DNA of 20,879 nucleotides from JBDTDV01 sp039922875 (GCA_039922875.1 JBDTDV010000069.1:1-20879), one strand, 5' to 3'. Shown: positions 7,753-15,395, counted from the first letter of the stretch. Numbers and translations are program-made. Notes: generated by a model from the letters alone, not told the origin.

Positions 7753-8033
7753 GACTTCTCCTAATTCAACTGACTGAAAATGGTTGCAGCGATATGCCCC
7801 GATGGTGCATGGGTACGCTCTCCTGCGTTGGCACAGGACTTCTCACCACGGGCGGGAGCAGCCGTGCAATTAGCGGGTTGCGTTGCTGCTCTGGAGCGCT
7901 GGGGGAGCCTTCTGAAGGTCAGCGTATGGTGAACAGCTTGACGAGCACAATAGCAACACGCAAATACCTGTAGCCATGAGCTACAAGACGAGCCAGAGAA
8001 CGTACGCGGGACCGGCGCGCTGCGTCGTCGGGC
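7753..8033 (-). promoter_or_regulatory. Leader and control region of the transport/GH88 operon
   Basis: This 281-base stretch separates the IclR stop from the binding-protein start and holds no convincing gene. It contains TAGCAACA at 7951-7958, shared with the iclR upstream region, and the palindrome TGTAGC-catga-GCTACA at 7969-7985. A perfect CCTTC-T-GAAGG palindrome lies at 7908-7918. A weak minus-strand promoter could be TTGTGC (about 7949-7944), an 18-base spacer and TACGCT; it would leave a leader of roughly 160 bases. No known riboswitch was recognised. Confidence 0.4.
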
Positions 8034-8828
8034 TTACCGGATCACCCGCAGTACGGCCGGTGCGCCGAGCTCAGCCGAAATCGCCTCAGCTGCCGGCTGG
8101 AGCAGGGCGAGCAACTTCGGCAGCGACTGCGGGGTGATGCTCGTGGATGAACCCGCGATGGTCAGCGCCGCGACGGTCGCGCCGGTGTAGTCGATCAGAG
8201 GCGCGGCGATGCTGGAGAGGCTTACGTCGAACTCTTGCCAGCAGGTGGCGTATCCGTTGACCCGGATGGCGTCGAGTTCCTTCTTCAGCGCCGCGGGATC
8301 GTGCGCTGTTGCGGTGGTTCGGGCAGGTAAGCCGGCGTCGATGATCGATTGGATGGCATCCTCTGATTGGTATGCCAGAAGCAGCTTGCCGGATGCCGTC
8401 GCGTGCATCGCGGTGCGGCGTCCCGCTCCGGCCAGCATGTCCGTCGCATCGGCGGATGCTGCCCGATCGAGATAGAGCACGGTGCCTTCGTCGAGGATTC
8501 CGACGAGCACAACCTCTCCGACCGCCACGGCCAGGTCATCGACATGGGGGCGGGCCACTCTGGCGAGGTCAACGGATCGGATCACCGAGCTGCCCAGCTC
8601 GTACACCCCCCAACTCAGCCGATAGCGCGAGCCGGAGTCCTTGACGACGAACCGCTCAAGCTCGAGGGTTTTCAGCAGGTGATAGGTGGCCGGCTTGCTG
8701 AGACTGACTCGTCGAGCGAGTTCGCTCATCGACATGGAGTCGCTTGAGGCGCCCAGGGCGCGCATGATGCCCGCCGCATGTTGAACGGATCTGACCACGC
8801 GGGTCGGTTGGTCTTCTGAAGATGTCAT
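8034..8828 (-). CDS. IclR-family transcriptional regulator
   Basis: The 264-residue protein starts at ATG 8828, behind GGAGGCGGAGCGC. Residues about 10-75 are the winged helix (VQHAAGIMRALG, then MSELARRVSLSKPATYHLLKTL, then GSRYRLSWGVYELG). The rest is the ligand-binding GAF-like domain, with RTAMHATASGKLLLAY and GYATCWQEFDVSLSSIAAPL, both typical of the family. IclR proteins commonly control catabolic operons for sugars, uronates (KdgR) or aromatics in response to a pathway intermediate. It lies directly upstream of the transport/GH88 operon on the same strand and is the obvious candidate regulator. Shared motifs in both upstream regions support this. Confidence 0.9.
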   Translation of the reverse strand: MTSSEDQPTRVVRSVQHAAGIMRALGASSDSMSMSELARRVSLSKPATYHLLKTLELERFVVKDSGSRYRLSWGVYELGSSVIRSVDLARVARPHVDDLAVAVGEVVLVGILDEGTVLYLDRAASADATDMLAGAGRRTAMHATASGKLLLAYQSEDAIQSIIDAGLPARTTATAHDPAALKKELDAIRVNGYATCWQEFDVSLSSIAAPLIDYTGATVAALTIAGSSTSITPQSLPKLLALLQPAAEAISAELGAPAVLRVIR

Positions 8829-8845
8829 GCGCTCCGCCTCCGGTA

Positions 8846-8876
8846 GGTAGCAACAATATGTTAGGCCTTGGCTACC
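8846..8876. promoter_or_regulatory. Palindromic candidate operator upstream of iclR
   Basis: GGTAGC (8846-8851) pairs with GCTACC (8871-8876), and between them lies AACA-ata-TGTT (8852-8862). The element begins 18 bases upstream of the iclR ATG, where an autoregulatory operator would be expected. TAGCAACA at 8848-8855 recurs upstream of the transport operon. Confidence 0.4.
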
Positions 8877-8910
8877 AGTACCGGGCAGCTGAGCCCCGGC
8901 GATCGCGGCC

Positions 8911-8974
8911 GCGCGACCGGGGGCGCGACCGGGCCGACCGGCGCGACCCGCGCGACCGAGGGCGCAACCGGGGG
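8911..8974. repeat. GC-rich degenerate tandem repeat downstream of purL
   Basis: About five imperfect copies of a roughly 12-base unit, GCGCGACCGGGG, fill the space right after the purL stop codon. No open frame or hairpin with a T-run is evident. It probably arose by slippage and resembles other GC-rich 3' flanks in this window. Confidence 0.5.
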
Positions 8975-11284
8975 CTAGGCGGCCGAGACGGCGGCGAAGT
9001 GCTCGGGGAGCGTGGAGCGATGCGTGGCGCGCAACTCCTCCAGACCGATCGTGAACAGGTCTTGCACCTCAAGGGCCGCGGCCCCGACCTCGGCACCGGC
9101 ATCTGTCACGCCGATCCGCAGCACCGGATAATTGCGGCCCTCGCATAGGCCGCGGAACTTCACATCGTCCTCGCGCGGCACCGACACGATCACGCGGCCC
9201 GCGGACTCCGAGAACAAGGCGGTCGCGGCATCCACGCCGTCGCGCTCCATAATCTCGGTCAGCCAGACCCGCGCGCCGATGCCGAACCGGAGCACGCTCT
9301 CGGCCAGCGCCTGGGCGAGGCCGCCGTCGCCCAGGTCGTGTGCCGAGCCGATCAGGCTGCCCAGCGCCCCGGCGCGCAGCAGGATCGCGAGTTGGCGTTC
9401 GTTGGCGAGGTCGACCTGTGGCGGATGCCCGCCCAGATGCCCGTGCACGACCCCGGCCCAGGCCGACCCATCCAGCTCCTCGCGGGTGATGCCGAGCAGG
9501 TAGATGTTGTCGCCCTCGTCCTGCCAGCCGCCCGGGATGCGGCGCGCGACGTGATCGATCACGCCGAGCACGCCGACCACCGGTGTGGGGTGGATCGCCT
9601 GGTCGCCGGTTTGGTTGTAGAACGACACGTTGCCGCCGGTGACCGGAATCTCCAGCTCCAGGCATCCGTCGGCCAGCCCCTCGACAGCCTGGCCGAATTG
9701 CCACATCACCTCGGGATTCTCCGGACTGCCGAAGTTCAGGCAGTCGCTGACGGCGACCGGGGTGGCGCCGGTGACCGCGACGTTGCGGTACGCCTCGGCC
9801 AGGGCGAGCCGGGCGCCGGCCTTCGGGTCGAGCTGACAGTAGCGGCCGTTGGCATCCAGGGCGATCGCGAAGCCCAGGCCGGATTCCTCGTCGACGCGGA
9901 TCATGCCGCCGTCATCCGGGAAGGAAAGTGCGGTGTTGCCCTGCACGTAGCGGTCGTATTGGTCGGTGATCCAGCTCTTGTCGGCCAGGTTCGGGCTGCC
10001 GAGCAGCGCCAGCGCCTGCTCACGCAGTGCCTCGCCGTCGGTCGGTCTGGGCAGTGCGGATGCCGTGTCGGCCTGCAGCGCGTCGAGCCAGGTCGGGTAG
10101 GCCGCTGGGCGGTCATACACCGGGCCGTCGATGGCCACCGTGCGCGGCTCGACGTCGACGATCTGCTCGCCGTGCCAGTCGATCACCAGCCGGCCGGTAT
10201 CGGTGACCTCGCCGAGCACACTGGTCTCGACATCCCATTTGGCGACGACCGCGAGGAAGCCCTCGAGCTTCTCGGGAGTCACGATCGCCATCATCCGCTC
10301 CTGGCTCTCCGACATCAGGATCTCTTCGGCGGTCAGCGACGGATCGCGCAGCAGCACCTTCTCCAGCTGGATGTACATGCCGCCGTCGCCGTTGGAGGCG
10401 AGCTCGGAGGTGGCGCAGGAGATGCCGGCGGCGCCGAGATCTTGGATGCCTTCCACCAGCTCAGCCGCGAACAGCTCCAGGCAGCATTCGATCAGCACCT
10501 TCTCGGCGAACGGGTCGCCGACTTGCACGGCGGGCCGCTTCGTGGGGCCGCCCGCTGAGAACGTGTCGGAAGCCAGGATGGATGCCCCGCCGATGCCGTC
10601 TCCGCCGGTGCGCGCGCCGAACAACACGACCTTGTTCCCGACGCCGCGGGCGTTGGCCAGGTGCAGGTCTTCGTGCCGGAGTACCCCGACCGACAGCGCG
10701 TTCACCAGCGGGTTGCCCTGGTAGGTGGGGTCGAAGTAGGTTTCGCCACCGATGTTGGGCAGGCCGAGGCAGTTGCCGTAGAACGAGATACCCGAGACGA
10801 CCCCGTGCACCACGCGGGCCGTATCGGGGTGATCGATTGCCCCGAAGCGCAGGGCATCCATCACCGCAACCGGCCGGGCACCCATCGAGATGATGTCGCG
10901 GACGATGCCGCCGACACCGGTCGCGGCGCCCTGGAACGGTTCGATGTAGCTGGGGTGATTGTGTGACTCGACCTTGAAGGTGACGGCCCAGCCCTCACCG
11001 ACATCCACCACACCGGCGTTCTCGCCGATGCCGACCATGAGGTTCTTTTTCATCGCCTCGGAGACCTTCTGACCGAACTGGCGCAGATAGGGTTTGGACG
11101 ACTTGTACGAGCAGTGCTCGCTCCACATCACCGAGTACATCGCCAGCTCGCCGCTGGTCGGGCGCCGGCCCAAAATCTGCCGGATCTTCGCGTACTCGTC
11201 GCCGGTGAGTCCGAGCGCCGCATACGGTTGCTCGCGGTCGGGCGTGGCGCGGGCGTTCGATACGGTGTCGACGACGTGGGACAC
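8975..11284 (-). CDS. purL: Phosphoribosylformylglycinamidine synthase subunit PurL (small type)
   Basis: The 769-residue protein starts at GTG 11284, with GAGAGGA about ten bases upstream. It shows the small-PurL signatures: ELAMYSVMWSEHCSYKSSK with the active-site His57, VTFKVESHNHPSYIEPFQGA, GVGGIVRDIISMGARP, and a second half with GGNVSFYNQTG and SAHDLGDGGLAQALAES. It makes FGAM from FGAR, ATP and ammonia, the fourth step of purine synthesis. It lacks the C-terminal glutaminase of the long PurL, so it needs PurQ and PurS, which are encoded 1.7 kb upstream on the same strand. The length is normal for the actinobacterial form. Confidence 0.97.
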   Translation of the reverse strand: MSHVVDTVSNARATPDREQPYAALGLTGDEYAKIRQILGRRPTSGELAMYSVMWSEHCSYKSSKPYLRQFGQKVSEAMKKNLMVGIGENAGVVDVGEGWAVTFKVESHNHPSYIEPFQGAATGVGGIVRDIISMGARPVAVMDALRFGAIDHPDTARVVHGVVSGISFYGNCLGLPNIGGETYFDPTYQGNPLVNALSVGVLRHEDLHLANARGVGNKVVLFGARTGGDGIGGASILASDTFSAGGPTKRPAVQVGDPFAEKVLIECCLELFAAELVEGIQDLGAAGISCATSELASNGDGGMYIQLEKVLLRDPSLTAEEILMSESQERMMAIVTPEKLEGFLAVVAKWDVETSVLGEVTDTGRLVIDWHGEQIVDVEPRTVAIDGPVYDRPAAYPTWLDALQADTASALPRPTDGEALREQALALLGSPNLADKSWITDQYDRYVQGNTALSFPDDGGMIRVDEESGLGFAIALDANGRYCQLDPKAGARLALAEAYRNVAVTGATPVAVSDCLNFGSPENPEVMWQFGQAVEGLADGCLELEIPVTGGNVSFYNQTGDQAIHPTPVVGVLGVIDHVARRIPGGWQDEGDNIYLLGITREELDGSAWAGVVHGHLGGHPPQVDLANERQLAILLRAGALGSLIGSAHDLGDGGLAQALAESVLRFGIGARVWLTEIMERDGVDAATALFSESAGRVIVSVPREDDVKFRGLCEGRNYPVLRIGVTDAGAEVGAAALEVQDLFTIGLEELRATHRSTLPEHFAAVSAA

Positions 11285-11349
11285 GAAGGTGAATCCTCTC
11301 GGAACGGGTGGCTGCCGCAGCCAAGCCTACCCGGCGCACCTGCTCCCGA

Positions 11350-11811
11350 TTACTTCCAGCCGCCGGGCGGGCCGACGATCAGCAGCACGGTCATGATGAC
11401 CACAATCGCGAGGACGAACAGGGTGATCAGCACCGCCGGGTGGTTCAGGAACCAGCGCAGCAAGCGCCGCACCCAGGACTGGTCGCGTGGGTCGTCCGTC
11501 GCCTCGCGGTGCCAGTCGCCGCCGAGATACCCGCGTCGGTCGAATTGGATGTCGACCGGAATCGTGGCGTATGGCACGATCGCCATCACCGCCGCATACA
11601 CAATCCGCTTGACCGGCCAGCGCTGATTCACCCCGACCAGCACGGCGGTCAGCACATAGGTGATGAAGACCAGTCCGTGTAGCGAGCCGCCGATGAGCAC
11701 CGGCAGTCCGCCCGCGTTGCCGACATACTTCAGCAGCATCCCGACGATCAGCAGGGTCCAGGTCACCGCCTCGGCGATCGCGACGGTTCGATAGAACAAG
11801 CGGGGGGACAC
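11350..11811 (-). CDS. DUF3817-family membrane protein
   Basis: The 153-residue protein is read from GTG 11811, which has GGAG ten bases upstream; GTG 11844 would add 11 residues but lacks such a site. The first 95 residues hold three hydrophobic helices (VAIAEAVTWTLLIVGMLL; GGSLHGLVFITYVLTAVLVG; IVYAAVMAIVPYATIPVDI), as expected for DUF3817. A hydrophilic segment and a fourth C-terminal helix (VLITLFVLAIVVIMTVLLIV) follow. The function of DUF3817 is unknown to me. It lies 65 bases upstream of purL on the same strand and may share its transcript. Confidence 0.8.
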   Translation of the reverse strand: MSPRLFYRTVAIAEAVTWTLLIVGMLLKYVGNAGGLPVLIGGSLHGLVFITYVLTAVLVGVNQRWPVKRIVYAAVMAIVPYATIPVDIQFDRRGYLGGDWHREATDDPRDQSWVRRLLRWFLNHPAVLITLFVLAIVVIMTVLLIVGPPGGWK

Positions 11812-12002
11812 GGGAATTTCACTCCAGAGGGGATGTCGAGACACGGATACCAGTGGTCGCGGCGAATGCCGGGCATCCTATCTTCGCAAGAAACGCAGCC
11901 TAATACATCCAACGAAAGTTTGATCGCGTCCGGTGGTTATCGCGGCGACGGCCGCGTGCGGCGACGGTCCCGTGCTCCTCGTACTGAACCAGCGCGGAGC
12001 GC

Positions 12003-12497
12003 TCAGCGGCTTACGTCGGCCAGGAGCGCATCGATCTGCCTCATCGCGCTGCGCATGCCTTCCTCCATGCCCATCTCAAGCATCTGCTGCAACTGCTCGG
12101 CGTTCTCGAAGGTCGCCACCACCGACATCCGGGTGGCCTGACCGGTGGAGTCGAGGGTGACCACGTTATGGATAGCACCCATGGTGGAATCCGGTTCGCC
12201 GTTCTCGTCGGCGAACCCCTCGTCGTACTCGAGCCGATTCGGGGCGTCCAGGGCGGTGATGACCCACCAGCTGTAGGGTTTCTCGCCGTCCGGGCCGGTC
12301 ATGTAATAGAGCGAGCGCCCGCCGAGCGTGAAGTCATGCTTCTGAAACGTCGCCGGCCAGGTCGGCGGCCCCCACCAGCGTTCCAGTTGGCGGGGGTCCT
12401 CCCACACCCGCCAGACCCGCTGAATGTCCGCGTCGAATTCGGCGACGAAGGTGAGCGTCAGTGCCTCGGTATCCTTCTCAGTGCTGATCACGGTCAT
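12003..12497 (-). CDS. SRPBCC (AHSA1-like) domain protein
   Basis: The 164-residue protein starts at ATG 12497, behind GAGGG; this leaves four bases after the ArsR stop, so translation is probably coupled. A longer in-frame reading overlaps the ArsR gene and is rejected. FDADIQRVWRVWEDPRQLERWWGPP (21-45) is the classic AHSA1/START-like opening, with GGRSLYYMTGPDG and FENAEQLQQMLEMGMEEG later. The fold forms a hydrophobic cavity; partners of ArsR regulators in this arrangement are common, but their ligands are mostly unknown. It is cytoplasmic, with no signal peptide. Confidence 0.87.
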   Translation of the reverse strand: MTVISTEKDTEALTLTFVAEFDADIQRVWRVWEDPRQLERWWGPPTWPATFQKHDFTLGGRSLYYMTGPDGEKPYSWWVITALDAPNRLEYDEGFADENGEPDSTMGAIHNVVTLDSTGQATRMSVVATFENAEQLQQMLEMGMEEGMRSAMRQIDALLADVSR

Positions 12498-12501
12498 GAT
12501 G

Positions 12502-12852
12502 TCATCCCTCTTTCGGCTTTCGGCTCTCGGCGAGGATGTCGCCGATCCGGTCTGCGCGCTGGCGCCAGAGTTCCTCGTACTCGTCAAGCAGGCCGGCGGC
12601 CTTGCGAATGGTCGGCAGGTTCCCGGACACGATCTGCTGGCGACCGCGCCGCTGCTTTCTGACCAGCGCGGCGCGCTCCAGCACCGCCACGTGTTTTTGC
12701 ACCGCTGCGAAGCTCATCGCATAGTGCGCGGCGAGCTCTGAAACGGACTGCTCACCGCGAATCACCCGCGTGACGATGTCGCGCCGGGTCGAGTCGGCCA
12801 GCGCCTGGAAGACCCGATCGACGTCGGTATCACTCAATATTCCTACAACCAT
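12502..12852 (-). CDS. ArsR-family winged-helix repressor
   Basis: This is a 116-residue protein with DRVFQALADSTRRDIVTRVI, SVSELAAHYAMSFAAVQKHVAVLE as the recognition region, and a beta-wing around RKQRRGRQQIV. No metal-binding Cys cluster is present, so it is not an arsenic or metal sensor of the classical type. It pairs with the SRPBCC gene that follows after four bases. The ATG at 12852 lies inside an 18-base palindrome, so the mRNA may be leaderless. A TTG five codons later, preceded by AGGA, is the alternative start. Autorepression through the palindrome is likely. Confidence 0.88.
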   Translation of the reverse strand: MVVGILSDTDVDRVFQALADSTRRDIVTRVIRGEQSVSELAAHYAMSFAAVQKHVAVLERAALVRKQRRGRQQIVSGNLPTIRKAAGLLDEYEELWRQRADRIGDILAESRKPKEG

Positions 12853-12861
12853 TTGGTTGTA
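12844..12861. promoter_or_regulatory. ArsR operator: perfect palindrome over the arsR start codon
   Basis: TACAACCA-tt-TGGTTGTA has two perfect 8-base arms with a 2-base centre. It covers the arsR ATG (12850-12852). ArsR/SRPBCC pairs in other bacteria have similar CAACC...GGTTG palindromes, as far as I recall. Binding here would block transcription of both genes. Confidence 0.7.
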
Positions 12862-12965
12862 TGTTAGCCCTGGCCTACGGCCTGCGCAAGAGGCGTCCGG
12901 GTCAGCTGATCGACCCAGATCAGTCGAGGCGCCGACGGAAATCGTGCCCTGTAACTCGGCGGCGA

Positions 12966-13667
12966 CTACCCGGCGGCAGCGGTGAGTGTCGCCATGGCGC
13001 TGGTGAAAAAGGTCAGGCCGTCCACGCCGCTGCTCATCGCGGCGGGGGTATCCGGCCCGAAGCCCGGCTCGGTGGCGTGCTCGGGATGCGGCATCAGCCC
13101 CACCACGTTGCCACCGGCGTTGGTGATGCCGGCGATGTCGTTCAGCGAGCCGTTCGGGTTCAGCCCGAGATAGCGGAACACCACCCGGCCCTCGCCCTCG
13201 AGCCGCTTCAACTCCTCGGCCGAGGCGATGAAGCTTCCCTCGCCGTTCTTCAGCGGGATAATGATCTCGGCTGAAGCCTGGAACCCGTTCGTCCAGGAAG
13301 TCGACACGTTCTCGACCCGCAACCGCTGGTCGCGGCAGACGAAGGCGCCGTGATCGTTGCGGATCAACCCGCCCGGCAGCAACCGCGCTTCGGTGAGCAT
13401 CTGGAATCCGTTGCAGATGCCCAGCACCGGAACGCCGCGATTAGCGGCCTCGGTCACCTCGGCCATGATCGGCGAGAAGCTGGCGATCGCACCGCAGCGC
13501 AGGTAGTCACCGTAGCTGAAGCCTCCGGGCAGCACGATCGCGTCGACGCCCTGCAGGTCGTGGTCACCGTGCCAGAGGGCAACCGGCTCCGCGCCGGCCA
13601 GGCGGATGCCACGTAACGCGTCGCGGTCATCGAGTGAGCCGGGGAAGGTGACGACGCCGATCCTCAT
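12966..13667 (-). CDS. purQ: Phosphoribosylformylglycinamidine synthase subunit PurQ (glutaminase)
   Basis: The 233-residue protein is read from ATG 13667, which overlaps the purS stop by one base (TGATG) and has GAGGG upstream. A TTG one codon earlier is possible but unneeded. It is a class I glutamine amidotransferase: VTFPGSLDDRDALRG at the start, GGFSYGDYLRCGAIAS, GICNGFQ with nucleophile Cys85, and GLMPHPEHATEP with His194 and Glu196. It releases ammonia from glutamine and channels it to PurL, with PurS as bridging subunit. Confidence 0.97.
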   Translation of the reverse strand: MRIGVVTFPGSLDDRDALRGIRLAGAEPVALWHGDHDLQGVDAIVLPGGFSYGDYLRCGAIASFSPIMAEVTEAANRGVPVLGICNGFQMLTEARLLPGGLIRNDHGAFVCRDQRLRVENVSTSWTNGFQASAEIIIPLKNGEGSFIASAEELKRLEGEGRVVFRYLGLNPNGSLNDIAGITNAGGNVVGLMPHPEHATEPGFGPDTPAAMSSGVDGLTFFTSAMATLTAAAG

Positions 13668-14002
13668 CAAGCGATCCCTCGGTCCCCCTGGGTTGCGGCA
13701 CCGGGAGCCGCACCCGGGGTCGCTTTTCCCGTTCCGGCAGGCTCAGCTATCGAGGGGGAGAGCGTGGTGATCGATACGACGTCTTCGATGACCTGATTCG
13801 AAAGAACATCCCGCGCAATCTCGTGGATCGCGGCCAGGGTGGCATCGTCGGCGGCAGCATCCGTGCTGATCTCGAAGCGCTTGCCGACCCGGACATCGGT
13901 GAACTGCCCCTTGCCGGTGCGCGCAAGCACGCCCGCGACGGCCTTGCCCTGGGGATCGAGCAGCTCGGCTTTAGGCATGACTTCTACGACGAATGTGGGC
14001 AC
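13667..14002 (-). CDS. purS: Phosphoribosylformylglycinamidine synthase subunit PurS
   Basis: The 111-residue protein is read from GTG 14002, with GGAG six bases upstream. PTFVVEVMPKAELLDPQGKAV and GKRFEIS match PurS, the small subunit that holds PurL and PurQ together. The core ends near residue 83. A tail of about 28 residues rich in Ala, Gly, Pro and Thr follows, which makes it longer than the usual 80-90. The stop overlaps the purQ start, so the two are coupled. Confidence 0.94.
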   Translation of the reverse strand: MPTFVVEVMPKAELLDPQGKAVAGVLARTGKGQFTDVRVGKRFEISTDAAADDATLAAIHEIARDVLSNQVIEDVVSITTLSPSIAEPAGTGKATPGAAPGAATQGDRGIA

Positions 14003-14039
14003 CGACAGCTCCGTTTGCAGGTCGAGGGGTAGATACCCA

Positions 14040-14084
14040 GGATTCTACAGGGCCCGGATTCTGTAGGGCTGAGGTTCTGTGGGC
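14040..14084. repeat. Three 16-bp-period direct repeats upstream of purS
   Basis: GGATTCTACAGGGC (14040-14053), GGATTCTGTAGGGC (14056-14069) and a weaker AGGTTCTGTGGGC (14072-14084) are spaced by exactly 16 bases. CTACAG and CTGTAG of the first two copies also form an inverted pair. On the minus strand TAGAAT in this tract could serve as a -10 box for purS, though no good -35 is seen. A regulatory role for purSQ is inferred. Confidence 0.5.
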
Positions 14085-14112
14085 CGGCTGGCCACCGGCG
14101 CTCCCCGGCCGA

Positions 14113-15204
14113 TCAGGGAACCAGCTCGGTGAGCTCGGTGGTCTGTGCGATGACGGCGAGCTCGGCACCGGTCACCGCGCGTGCGCTGCACAGCCAGCGG
14201 GTGAACGGGCTGCGACTGGCCGGGCTGCGGGTGGCCGGGCTGCAGCTGCCGCCGGGATTACCGGCACCCGCCCCCGCGATCGGCGATGCCGCGGGTGGGT
14301 CGGGCGGCTCATCGAGGGCCGGGGGCTCGCCGGGAATGAAGGTCACGCGACCGGCCGGCAACGCGACATCCACCCTGCTCACCGGCCGGGGCATCCGGGA
14401 TATCGGATCTGCGGCCATCGTGACCCCGGGCGCGGTGAGTGCCCGGAGCACCTCGCGGCCGGTCATCCCGGCGCCACGCATCGCCTCCAGCTCGTGCGCG
14501 TTCAGGCCAACCGGAAGCGGGCCGTTGCCAAGATCCGTTCCATAAAGCACCCTCCCGTTCGCGGCATGGAACCGGCGCAAGTTGTGCTGGGCTGATTCGA
14601 ACTGCGCGGTGCCGCGGTGAATATCCAGTGTCGATATCCAGGTCATCCGGCTCGCCATCGCGGCGACCAGCTCGTGGTCGAGGTTCTGGCTGAACGGTGT
14701 GTGCGCCAGCGCATCGACGCCGGCGGCGAAGGCGCGCTCCGCCTGCCCCGGTCCTTCCGCGTGTGCGACAACCGGCAGGCCGCGAGCATGCGCCGCGTCG
14801 AGAACGGCGCCGAGCACCGTGTCGGAGAACACCGGCCCGGCGTCGGAGTTCAGCGTGACCTTGATGACCGTCGCGCCTGCATCCGCCTGGGTGTCCACCG
14901 CCGCTGCCGCATCATCGCCTGAGTTGACCTGGCGCACGCTGCCGGGCGCCGCCCACGGCCGGTCGGTGGGGTATCCGCCGGGCGCTGCCAGGAATTGCCC
15001 GGCATATGCAACATCTGGAATATCCGCGCCAATTGTCGCTCCTACCACGGCGAGTGGCCCACCGAGATCGAGTACGCGGGCGATCCCGTTGGCGAGCATC
15101 GGCGTGGGATCAATCAGGCAGAGATGTACATGCGCGTCTAAGAATCCAGTGAGGATGCTGCCGCGGTGGCTCTCGACGCTCGTCGGGTTACTGTTGATCT
15201 GCAT
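14113..15204 (-). CDS. Metal-dependent amidohydrolase-superfamily protein (imidazolonepropionase/prolidase-like)
   Basis: The 363-residue protein is read from ATG 15204; GGAG lies about 12 bases upstream. The expected metal ligands are visible: HxH in GFLDAHVHL (H25, H27), K115 in ATVIKVTLN as a possible carboxylated lysine, H148 in VVAHAEG, H168 in ALAHTPF, and D224 in YGTDLGNG. Residues after about 300 form a Pro/Ala/Ser-rich stretch, then a short end of unclear origin. The usual N-terminal beta-sandwich is very short. Cytoplasmic hydrolysis of an amide or cyclic amide is likely, but the substrate is unknown. It is divergent from the PadR gene and precedes purS by 110 bases. Confidence 0.78.
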   Translation of the reverse strand: MQINSNPTSVESHRGSILTGFLDAHVHLCLIDPTPMLANGIARVLDLGGPLAVVGATIGADIPDVAYAGQFLAAPGGYPTDRPWAAPGSVRQVNSGDDAAAAVDTQADAGATVIKVTLNSDAGPVFSDTVLGAVLDAAHARGLPVVAHAEGPGQAERAFAAGVDALAHTPFSQNLDHELVAAMASRMTWISTLDIHRGTAQFESAQHNLRRFHAANGRVLYGTDLGNGPLPVGLNAHELEAMRGAGMTGREVLRALTAPGVTMAADPISRMPRPVSRVDVALPAGRVTFIPGEPPALDEPPDPPAASPIAGAGAGNPGGSCSPATRSPASRSPFTRWLCSARAVTGAELAVIAQTTELTELVP

Positions 15205-15286
15205 CAGGTTTCTTGTCTCCGACGGGAATAGCCGGTCACGGCGCCCGGTTTTTCTTCTGCATCGGTGCATGCGGCATGGTGTTCCG

Positions 15287-15336
15287 TGCGTTGTCGCTCG
15301 GATGCGTTGTCACTTCGTGCATTGTCGCCCGGATGC
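15287..15336. repeat. Three direct repeats in the amidohydrolase-PadR divergent region
   Basis: TGCGTTGTCGCTCGGATGC (15287-15305) and TGCATTGTCGCCCGGATGC (15318-15336) agree at 17 of 19 bases. A shorter copy, TGCGTTGTCACTTCG, lies between them (15303-15317). Spacing is 15-16 bases. The position, 83 bases or more upstream of the amidohydrolase ATG and before the PadR promoter, suits a regulator-binding array. Confidence 0.55.
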
Positions 15337-15395
15337 CGTCCGGCGCGCAACCGCCGGCCCCGGCGGCGCCGAAGGAATTCACCCCAGACCGGGAG

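Noticed and set aside
7753..7950. Possible TPP or other riboswitch before the NMT1-like binding protein
   Set aside because: NMT1/THI5-type proteins can bind thiamine precursors, but I could not find the TPP-box sequences on the minus strand, only short palindromes.
8911..8974. Intrinsic terminator after purL
   Set aside because: The tract is repetitive and GC-rich, but no clear stem followed by a T-run could be drawn.
9338..10558. 406-residue plus-strand open frame within purL
   Set aside because: It lies wholly opposite purL, and its composition is that of a shadow frame.
15287..15336. CRISPR-like array
   Set aside because: The three copies are only 15-19 bases long and nearly contiguous, with no spacers and no cas genes nearby.
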